Part shown: piece by piece, positions 1 through 4,971 of the stretch
Position numbering within the stretch: position 1 is the stretch's first letter
Layout of the letters: each line of letters starts with the position of its first letter
NCBI GenBank assembly: GCA_030625695.1
Contig: DAOUQK010000119.1
Location: 1 to 9,749 of the forward strand
From: Paracoccaceae bacterium
GTDB lineage: Bacteria; Pseudomonadota; Alphaproteobacteria; Rhodobacterales; Rhodobacteraceae
Direction: 5' to 3'
DNA: 9,749 nt
Notes under the pieces: model-generated
The model's input: the letters and a program-made list of their open reading frames with translations, nothing else
Told to the model about the DNA's origin: nothing
Database searches by the model: none
Made by a program: the position numbers and the translations under genes

Positions 1-217
1 GGCGCGTTCAATGGACGAATTCGACGGCTGGGTGCGCCATGACGGCGAAGAGTTCCTGTATGTGCTGACCGGGATTATTCAGCTTTATACTGAGTTCTAC
101 GAACCGGTAGAAATGCGTCGCGGTGACAGTGCGTATTATGACGCGACCATGGGGCATAACGTCATTTCTTTGAGTGGTGAGGACGCGACCATTCTTTGGG
201 TGACGTCGCTGGTTTGA
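1..217 (+). CDS. C-terminal part of a cupin-domain protein, probably an XRE-family regulator with a cupin sensor (5' truncated by window)
   Basis: Open frame running in from the left edge (first full codon at base 2) for 71 residues to a TGA at 215-217. The visible part is a single small cupin barrel: an RHDGEEFLYVLTG segment gives the first cupin motif (His, Glu-Glu), followed by a GDSAYYDATMGHNV segment with the Gly-Asp and His of the second motif. In alphaproteobacteria this arrangement is typical of the sensor half of HTH-XRE/cupin regulators (PuuR-like), in which a helix-turn-helix of about 60-70 residues precedes the cupin. The HTH is outside the window, so a stand-alone cupin protein cannot be excluded. 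Recognising the cupin is safe; the regulator call is inference. No clear terminator follows; the next bases are degenerate repeat-like sequence. Confidence 0.7.
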   Translation, partial: ARSMDEFDGWVRHDGEEFLYVLTGIIQLYTEFYEPVEMRRGDSAYYDATMGHNVISLSGEDATILWVTSLV

Positions 218-317
218 GGCGTTGTGGGCGAAGCCGATCCAAAGGGCGGCACCTGTTGGACTGGGCTTTGCGAACTTTGGGTTTTGGCCCACGAAATGAG
301 ACTCTCGGCCCACTGCG

Positions 318-376
318 GACCTTGGTGCCTTGTGCAGCTAACGGCAGGTATGAGCCTTAAGTAACCGGCGCTGCAT
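318..376. repeat. Degenerate intergenic repeat-like sequence, copy A
   Basis: Non-coding stretch after the cupin gene. It contains GACCTTGG (318-325) followed by a GCAGC box, and TGCAGC (333-338) is mirrored by GCTGCA (370-375), so it could fold as an imperfect long hairpin. A similar string, GC-GACCTTGG-GC-TT--GCAGC, recurs at about 643-668, and the 12-mer GTGGGCGAAGCC occurs at both 224-235 and 767-778. My impression is that this type of decayed palindromic sequence is common between genes in Roseobacter-group genomes; that is memory, not a search. Bases 218-317 hold nothing else I can identify. Confidence 0.35.
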
Positions 377-386
377 AGCACACGAC

Positions 387-416
387 TTGTAATGCAACGT
401 CATTACAGGCCATATT
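387..416 (+). promoter_or_regulatory. Candidate promoter with embedded palindromic operator for the 51-aa membrane protein
   Basis: A TGTAATG-N6-CATTACA perfect inverted repeat (arms 388-394 and 401-407) lies in the spacer between a possible -35 TTGTAA (387-392) and a possible -10 CATATT (411-416), 18 bases apart. Each hexamer matches the sigma-70 consensus at 4 of 6 positions. The predicted start near 423 would give a leader of roughly 47 bases to the ATG at 470. The symmetry fits a dimeric repressor site (TetR/GntR-sized), but the regulator is not identifiable. Confidence 0.35.
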
Positions 417-469
417 CTCCAAATCGAGATCTAAACGGAAATTAGAAATACTGATTAAGGAGTGATTCA

Positions 470-625
470 ATGAAACTATCGGACGCGTTTCTCTGGCCAG
501 GAACTAAGGTTTGCGAACATTTTGGGGTGGACCCGAAAGCGGACGCGGGCTTGATCCGCTGGTTAGTCAACACGCTCTTCTATCTCACCGTGAGCCTGGT
601 CATCGTCTGGATCGTCGTGGTTTGA
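470..625 (+). CDS. Small single-pass membrane protein, 51 aa, function unknown
   Basis: ATG at 470, TGA at 623-625. The start is set by a near-perfect Shine-Dalgarno, AAGGAG at 457-462, seven bases before the ATG. The product has a mixed N-terminal half (residues 1-27, with an LWPGTK segment, one Cys and a DPKADAG segment) and a C-terminal hydrophobic helix (about 28-51) entered through LIRWLVN and ending in Trp/Val-rich sequence. That is a typical tail-anchored or single-pass inner-membrane miniprotein. I do not recognise the family. Support for a real gene is the strong ribosome site, the clean membrane helix with aromatic residues at the interface, and an upstream promoter/operator candidate. 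It lies alone between two repeat-like stretches, so context gives no role. Confidence 0.65.
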   Translation: MKLSDAFLWPGTKVCEHFGVDPKADAGLIRWLVNTLFYLTVSLVIVWIVVV

Positions 626-639
626 TCATTCCACCGCGC

Positions 640-780
640 ATAGCTGACCTTGGCGCATTCCGCAGCAAAAGCCCGCAATCCGCCCTTCACGTCGAATGTG
701 CATGGTGCAGAAATTGGACCACGTCCCTCTCCCATCGCAGTCGTGACCGGCCCGGTGCCGACCTTGGTGGGCGAAGCCAG
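640..780. repeat. Degenerate intergenic repeat-like sequence, copies B and C
   Basis: The gap between the small membrane protein and the cyclase-hydrolase gene has no credible gene. GACCTTGG occurs at 646-653 and again at 760-767, the first followed by GC-TT--GCAGC as in the stretch at 318-338, the second followed by GTGGGCGAAGCC, which is also found at 224-235. The similarity is partial (about 23 of 31 positions over the best part by eye), so this is decayed sequence rather than a recent duplication. Bases 781-863 show nothing recognisable, and no terminator is visible for the converging gene at 864. Confidence 0.3.
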
Positions 781-863
781 TCAGGAAGGTAACGTCTGTT
801 GGCCGCAAATGGATACAGTTCTTGGCGAACACCAATTTGATTTGCCTTGGGCTTGCCTTCTGA

Positions 864-2267
864 TCAGGATTTAGGTTTGCGCGCATGCTCGGCGATGAAC
901 GCATGCACTTCTTCGAAAAACAGGTTGAAGCTAGGCTCGCTCTCTAAAGCCACGTGACTGTTTCCCGGAAGTTTAACAAATTGGGCCCCAGGGATCGCTC
1001 GGGCCAATAGTTGCCCCTCCTCAATTGGCGCGACCCGGTCGCCCTCGATATGGAGAACCAGTGTGGGAATGCTGATCTGTCGCGCCATCTCGAGAACGTC
1101 CATTCGGCTGTTCATTTCTTTGATGCGCATTGCGTTTTGTGGCGAGCAACTTATCCTTTGAAGCTCGTCGAAACTATCGCGAATGTCTTTTGAGGCATCG
1201 GGTACAAAGCCCGCCGCGAAGAATTGGCGGTAAATCGGATTGGGCGACCCCCATCCCTCGCGAAACATCACGAGCGCCGTTTCCCGGAAGGCTTCATATT
1301 CCGGATCGTTGCGCATGGCCTCTCCGCGACCAAACCCGCCAAGCAGGATGAGGCAGGAAACTTTTTCCGGGTGCTTGGCAGCATAACGGATAGAAAATCC
1401 CGCCCCCTGGCTGACACCGAAGAGTGCAAACCGGTCGAGGCCTGACGCCGCAACAACGGCCTCCATGTCCTGCGTCATTGCTTCGACAGAAATTGTCTCG
1501 ATATCCCAGTCAGACAAACCATTTCCGCGTTGATCAAAACGAACCAGTTGGTTTTTTCGTGCGAACTCGGCCAGAAACGGGCCCCAAAACGGGCTGCCCC
1601 ATTCGTATTCGATGTGATTGAGATAGTTGGGTGCCTTCAGAACTGGTGGTCCTTCACCAATACTGGCCCAGGCGATCTGTGTCCCGTCTTCAGAGCCGCA
1701 ATAATGCACACGCTGTAGTAGAGCCATCTCGGGTTTCTTGTGCACAACTGGCGCATCAGGCGTCCATTGCCAGACCCGAATTGGCCGAGAGATGTTTTTG
1801 ACCCTTTGCCCACCCATGTCCCGAAAATACTTCTGGCCCTGTTCATTTACGGCCTGGTGGACGATATCGGAAATACACACTCCACCCGGTTCTGCCAGCC
1901 CCTCGAGGCGTGCTGCCACGTTTACACCATCGCCAAATATGTCGTTGTCATCGAAAACGACATCGCCCAGATTGATGCCAACCCGGTATTTGATCCGCCG
2001 TTGTTCATCTTCATCGGTTTCTCGCTGCGCCATTTCCGTCTGGATATCGATGGCACACCGCACGGCATCCTGGGCCGAGGAAAACTCTGCCAGCATCCCA
2101 TCGCCGGTTGTTTTAACTATCCGGCCCCGGTGGCGTGAAATTTCTGGATCGATCACCTGTCGCCGATGAGCTTTCTGTCGGGCAAGAACGTCGTCTTCAT
2201 CGCTTTCCATAAGGCGCGAGTAGCCGACCATGTCAGCAACAAATACAGCAGCCAGACGACGTTCCAT
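864..2267 (-). CDS. Class III adenylate/guanylate cyclase fused to an alpha/beta hydrolase, 467 aa
   Basis: Two enzyme domains on one soluble chain with no membrane segment. Residues 1-168 are a CHD-type class III cyclase: metal Asp12 (VADMVGYSRLM) and Asp56 (KTTGDG), adenine-pocket Lys52 and Asp109, and transition-state Asn116 and Arg120 (GDGVNVAARLE). The Lys/Asp purine pair predicts ATP as substrate. After a short linker, residues about 186-461 form an alpha/beta hydrolase: nucleophile Ser286 in GVSQG, Asp410 in HIEGDRVAP, His438 in GNSHVAL, with an RFDQRGNGLSD segment at 243-253. Both active sites look complete. The start at 2267 is chosen because GGGAGG precedes it by six bases and the protein then begins exactly at the family's usual MERRLAAV; the frame stays open to 2435 but that extension is not protein-like. 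The gene diverges from the membrane protein at 2525. The hydrolase substrate is unknown; hydrolase-type domains may act as a sensor or a separate enzyme. Domain calls are sure; the biological role is not. Confidence 0.93.
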   Translation of the reverse strand: MERRLAAVFVADMVGYSRLMESDEDDVLARQKAHRRQVIDPEISRHRGRIVKTTGDGMLAEFSSAQDAVRCAIDIQTEMAQRETDEDEQRRIKYRVGINLGDVVFDDNDIFGDGVNVAARLEGLAEPGGVCISDIVHQAVNEQGQKYFRDMGGQRVKNISRPIRVWQWTPDAPVVHKKPEMALLQRVHYCGSEDGTQIAWASIGEGPPVLKAPNYLNHIEYEWGSPFWGPFLAEFARKNQLVRFDQRGNGLSDWDIETISVEAMTQDMEAVVAASGLDRFALFGVSQGAGFSIRYAAKHPEKVSCLILLGGFGRGEAMRNDPEYEAFRETALVMFREGWGSPNPIYRQFFAAGFVPDASKDIRDSFDELQRISCSPQNAMRIKEMNSRMDVLEMARQISIPTLVLHIEGDRVAPIEEGQLLARAIPGAQFVKLPGNSHVALESEPSFNLFFEEVHAFIAEHARKPKS

Positions 2268-2416
2268 ATGAGGCCTCCCAAGATCAGTTAACAATGCGCA
2301 TATTCGAAAAGAAAACAAGGGACGTCTGTGGATACCTCTCAGTCGAGCACGCTCGTCCGGCATGAACCGCACTTTGGAGCGCCAGCGGTTAAATCCCCAC
2401 ACCGGCCCTTGCTCAA

Positions 2417-2447
2417 GCCGACTTTTATTGACCAAATAAATGTCGGC
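2417..2447. promoter_or_regulatory. 31-bp imperfect palindrome in the divergent intergenic region
   Basis: Centred on base 2432. Arms GCCGAC (2417-2422) and GTCGGC (2442-2447) pair perfectly, then after one mismatch TTTATT (2424-2429) pairs with AAATAAA; 12 of 14 positions pair around a short centre. It lies 150 bases upstream of the cyclase-hydrolase start and 78 bases upstream of the membrane-protein start. It could be a shared operator for the two divergent genes or a hairpin in a leader. No run of T follows on either side, so a terminator is unlikely. Confidence 0.4.
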
Positions 2448-2480
2448 ATTTCCTCACGGTCCCTTCTGGACCACTCACGC

Positions 2481-2493
2481 TGTATTCAATACA
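2481..2493. promoter_or_regulatory. 13-bp palindrome upstream of the five-helix membrane protein
   Basis: TGTATT-C-AATACA, perfect six-base arms around one base, 31 bases before the ATG at 2525. Its position near where a -10 or transcript start would lie suggests an operator. I could not place a convincing -35/-10 pair around it. Confidence 0.3.
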
Positions 2494-2524
2494 CCGGCAA
2501 AGATGATGGCAAACAGGCTTGGAC

Positions 2525-3085
2525 ATGACAGCAAAACCGCGCACACAGATATTCATCAAGTTCGTCCTGCTATGTGGTCTCTTGGTTGGTTATTTTGGGT
2601 ATCTCGCTTACGAATACGATGTTGCGACTGGTGGCGTGGCCGCTCTGCTAACATGGAGTTTCTTTGTCCTATGCACTCCAGTGGCCGACGCGGGGTTCTT
2701 ATTGGACTTCCCCCTCCGATTGCTGTTTGGCATTCGTATGGTGGTTTCGGAAATCGCCGTCTGGATCGTCGCCCTTGGCCTAAACGCTGTGACGTTACTT
2801 TATGGTCCGAGCTACTATAAAACCACGATCCTGACCGAGCTATTGCACAAAATAATTACGATACCCTTCCCGTATTGGGGCGTGATTGTACTGTCAGGTT
2901 TAGGTACATTCCTATCGATCCGCTTCGGTGACGAATTGATGGATGTCATTCATCATCGCGACCGATTATTCTTTCATTCTCATCACTTCAAACATGAGCT
3001 GATACTGTTCGCCTTCTTCTTGCTGGTGCTCTTCGGCTATTACGAGATCATCTCTTCCATCGGTATAGACGCTGCCCTGAAGTAA
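2525..3085 (+). CDS. Uncharacterised five-helix inner-membrane protein with a His-rich cytoplasmic loop, 186 aa
   Basis: ATG at 2525; a TTG at 2519 would add two residues and an in-frame TGA at 2504 rules out anything longer. Ribosome site is weak (AGG about eight bases before the ATG). Five hydrophobic segments are visible at about 9-29, 38-60, 72-92, 113-132 and 159-179. Basic residues before segment 1 and in the loops at 61-71 and 133-158 put the N-terminus and both loops in the cytoplasm. The second loop carries Asp140, His143, His144, Asp146, His151, His153, His154, His157 and Glu158, a possible metal site. A VADAGFLLDFPLRLLFGIR segment (residues 53-71) looks like a conserved signature, but I cannot name the family. 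It is followed by a 158-base gap (3086-3243) with no gene or clear terminator, so it is probably monocistronic. Confidence 0.85.
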   Translation: MTAKPRTQIFIKFVLLCGLLVGYFGYLAYEYDVATGGVAALLTWSFFVLCTPVADAGFLLDFPLRLLFGIRMVVSEIAVWIVALGLNAVTLLYGPSYYKTTILTELLHKIITIPFPYWGVIVLSGLGTFLSIRFGDELMDVIHHRDRLFFHSHHFKHELILFAFFLLVLFGYYEIISSIGIDAALK

Positions 3086-3243
3086 ACCGACCTCTGCAGC
3101 GCCGCATCCTCGCAACGTCTGGTGAAGGCGTGCCGACACTTTCGGTCCACACCGGACTCTCGCCGCTGTTCAGATTTGCTGGCATTCAGAATTCGGCTGT
3201 TCTATCTTGGTCGCGATTGTAGAGCAATAAGTCAGGCCCGATA

Positions 3244-4020
3244 ATGAACAGGACAGAAAAAACAGCACGCAAACTTTTTGACAATTGGAATTCCAGAGCG
3301 CCTTACGAGGCCTTGTCCGGCGAGTTTGCCGTTCGTTCGGTCGCCGACGCTTATGATGTGCAATTATCGTTACAGAGCTTGCACATACCAAATCGTGGGA
3401 AGATCGCAGGTAGGAAGATCGCGCTGTCGTCAAAACCCATGCAGCAAATGGTTGGCCTTGATGATCCAGTTGCAGGCGGGATCTTTTCGGGTGACATTGC
3501 GCAGTCTCCGGCGACAATCAAGACACGTGACTTTGTCCGACTAGGCCTGGAATTTGAATTGGCCATTGAACTGAATTCTGACGTTTCACCGCAGACACAG
3601 GTTCATACCAGCCAATCTGCTTACGAATATGTGGCGGCTGTTCGCCCGGCGTTTGAACTTATTGAGGACCGGAATGCCGATTACACAAACCTCGATCCGT
3701 TTACATTAATTGCCGATAACGCCTGGTGCGGTGGTGTGGTTTTGGGCCAAACGCTGGTCAACTGGCGGGAATTGGATTTAAACGATATCCCCTCAATTGT
3801 TTATCAGACCGGGGAACCTGACGAAAAAACCAACACAGGTGCCGCTGATCCCCTTGGGTCGCTTGCCTGGGTTCTCAATCATTTCAATGAAAGAGGCATA
3901 ACCCTCTCCAAAGGTGAACACATAATAACCGGTTCAGCCGTCCGCACCCGATTTCCTGTTCAAGGTGACAGTTTCACTTACGAAGTGGCTGGGGCGTCTG
4001 TCCAGATTAATGTGCTTTAG
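3244..4020 (+). CDS. 2-keto-4-pentenoate hydratase / fumarylacetoacetate hydrolase (MhpD-like) family protein, 258 aa
   Basis: Length and layout match the MhpD/HpcG branch of the FAH superfamily (usually 250-270 aa), soluble enzymes that hydrate 2-oxo-4-pentenoates or decarboxylate related acids in aromatic-compound breakdown using a divalent metal. Visible hallmarks: Lys58 in GRKIALSS (the family's G-KIGLTS motif, slightly changed), the metal pair Glu103 and Glu105 in LGLEFELAIEL, Glu138 in PAFELIEDR as the probable third ligand, and a closing GSAVRTRFPVQGDSFTYEV segment in place of the usual G-(S/T)-G-x(n)-P-V--GD. An in-frame stop at 3220-3222 prevents a longer N-terminus, and only a weak AGG ribosome site precedes the ATG. 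No other catabolic genes are adjacent, so the substrate cannot be inferred. Converges with the aquaporin gene across 77 bases. Confidence 0.85.
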   Translation: MNRTEKTARKLFDNWNSRAPYEALSGEFAVRSVADAYDVQLSLQSLHIPNRGKIAGRKIALSSKPMQQMVGLDDPVAGGIFSGDIAQSPATIKTRDFVRLGLEFELAIELNSDVSPQTQVHTSQSAYEYVAAVRPAFELIEDRNADYTNLDPFTLIADNAWCGGVVLGQTLVNWRELDLNDIPSIVYQTGEPDEKTNTGAADPLGSLAWVLNHFNERGITLSKGEHIITGSAVRTRFPVQGDSFTYEVAGASVQINVL

Positions 4021-4049
4021 CAAGCGACTTGGATAATTCACTTTGGGCT

Positions 4050-4061
4050 ATGACCGGTCAT
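4050..4061. other. 12-bp perfect palindrome between convergent genes
   Basis: ATGACCGGTCAT lies in the 77-base gap between the hydratase-family gene and the aquaporin gene. It is too short and lacks a T-run, so it is not a clear terminator; it is recorded as the only structured element in this gap. Confidence 0.25.
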
Positions 4062-4097
4062 TGCAGTATGGTCTTTTCCAAACCCACGCCGCAAGAC

Positions 4098-4754
4098 TCA
4101 CATCTTGTTAAACAACCGCGTCAACACCACATGACCGATCCCCACGCCGATGATCTGCATCAGAATAAACATGGCGATATGGCCCGGGTAAATCCCGGCA
4201 AAGGTATCGGAAAACCCACGCGCGATGGTTACCGCTGGATTGGCGAAACTGGTGGATGAGGTGAACCAGTAAGCGCCGGTGATATACAGACCCACCAGAG
4301 TCGGCACTGTGTCCGGCTTGTGCCGCACCCCTCCAAAAATCACGAACAACAGCCCAAAGGTGGCAATGATTTCGGACGTCCACTGGGCGGTGCCGGTGCG
4401 GTGCATCGTGGTTGAGGTCTGCAAGACCGGAAGATCGAACATCAGATGTGCGGCCCAGACGCCCAGCATCGCGCCGATGACCTGCACCACCGCATAAGGT
4501 GCCACATCACGCCACGCATGTTCGCCGCGCATGGCAAAGGCCAGCGTCACGGCCGGGTTGAAATGCGCGCCGGATATTGGACCCAGGGTGGTGATAATCG
4601 CATACAGCATACAGCCTGTGGCAATGGCATTGGCCAGCAGGGCGATGGCGGTGTTTCCGTCCGCCAGCGCCTCGCCCATGATGCCCGACCCGACAACGGA
4701 TATCAGGAGCAAGGCGGTCCCCAGCCCTTCGGCCATAAGTTTCTGAACGTTCAT
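4098..4754 (-). CDS. aqpS: MIP-family channel, AqpS-like aquaporin (arsenic-operon type), 218 aa
   Basis: Six-helix membrane channel with two half-helix NPA motifs: GAHFNPAVTLA (NPA at 66-68) and SFANPAVTIAR (NPA at 172-174). The residue after the second NPA, normally the selectivity-filter Arg of AqpZ/GlpF (NPAR), is Val175. This, with the TSSTSFANPAVTIARGFSDTFAGI-like region (165-188), matches the AqpS type found in Sinorhizobium and other alphaproteobacterial ars operons, where it passes arsenite down its gradient out of the cell after arsenate reduction. The start at 4754 follows an AGGA eight bases away that overlaps the end of the truncated arsR, four bases upstream, so the two are co-transcribed. 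arsC and arsH, its usual partners, are absent from the window. Family certain; arsenite role inferred from subtype and neighbour. Confidence 0.92.
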   Translation of the reverse strand: MNVQKLMAEGLGTALLLISVVGSGIMGEALADGNTAIALLANAIATGCMLYAIITTLGPISGAHFNPAVTLAFAMRGEHAWRDVAPYAVVQVIGAMLGVWAAHLMFDLPVLQTSTTMHRTGTAQWTSEIIATFGLLFVIFGGVRHKPDTVPTLVGLYITGAYWFTSSTSFANPAVTIARGFSDTFAGIYPGHIAMFILMQIIGVGIGHVVLTRLFNKM

Positions 4755-4758
4755 CTAT

Positions 4759-4935
4759 TTATTCCTGTTTCAGGGTCGTCAGACAGACCGTCGCAGTATT
4801 TGCCCTGAGCGATAGCGCCTTGGCAATCTGCCCGGCGGCCACGGCGTTGGGATAATGGCGCACCAGCAGGCGAAACAGCTCAAGCTGTTTGGGATGCGAC
4901 AAGGCCGCCAGTTGTTTGGGAATTGTTATTTCCAT
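4759..4935 (-). pseudogene. arsR: Truncated ArsR-type metalloregulator (58 codons)
   Basis: From ATG 4935 the frame encodes an ArsR/SmtB winged-helix start: a helix with QLAALSHPKQLELFRLL (residues 8-24), then AAGQIAKALSLRANTATVCLTTLKQE, the helix-turn-helix ending at residue 58. Full-length members are about 100-115 residues. Here TAA follows directly after the recognition helix, so the beta-hairpin wing and C-terminal dimerisation helix are missing, and the metalloid-binding cysteines usually in the second half are gone (one Cys remains, residue 50). The next gene starts four bases later, leaving no room for a frameshifted remainder; a deletion that removed the arsR 3' part and probably arsC is the simplest explanation. 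The start chosen gives the standard family N-terminus; no Shine-Dalgarno is present because the message is probably leaderless. It may still be expressed as a short peptide. Confidence 0.7.
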
Positions 4936-4971
4936 ATTTCGCGAAATACCGAAATGATATGAGGTTGTCAA
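4935..4971 (-). promoter_or_regulatory. arsR-aqpS promoter with 14-bp operator; leaderless start
   Basis: Read on the minus strand: a perfect -35 TTGACA at 4971-4966, exactly 17 bases, then a -10-like TATTTC at 4948-4943, then seven bases and the arsR ATG at 4935. A transcript starting at the normal distance would begin at or within a base of the ATG, explaining the lack of a ribosome site. The perfect palindrome TATTTCGCGAAATA (4935-4948) covers the -10 and first base of the start codon, and a further ATTTCG half-site (minus strand, 4955-4950) lies just upstream, the usual look of an ArsR-type operator. The TGA stop of the upstream binding-protein gene (4970-4968) lies inside the -35 hexamer. 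Confidence 0.6.

Noticed and set aside
1738..2169. Plus-strand open frames opposite the cyclase domain
   Set aside because: They are antisense to a domain with full catalytic motifs, have no ribosome site, and their composition (Ser/Arg/Pro-rich) is that of reverse-strand shadows.
2344..2355. CGAGC-AC-GCTCG inverted repeat
   Set aside because: Five-base arms in GC-containing sequence occur easily by chance; no associated promoter or gene boundary.
2268..2435. Longer N-terminus for the cyclase-hydrolase (frame open to 2435)
   Set aside because: The added 56 residues do not look like protein, would overlap the 31-bp palindrome, and the strong GGGAGG site before 2267 plus the family N-terminus fix the start there.
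3086..3243. Possible small gene or terminator between the membrane protein and the hydratase
   Set aside because: No ribosome site with a credible frame, and only four-base stems (for example GTCC/GGAC near 3145) without a T-run.
4755..4800. Frameshift rather than truncation in arsR
   Set aside because: The aquaporin start follows the stop by four bases, leaving no space in any frame for the missing 40-50 residues.
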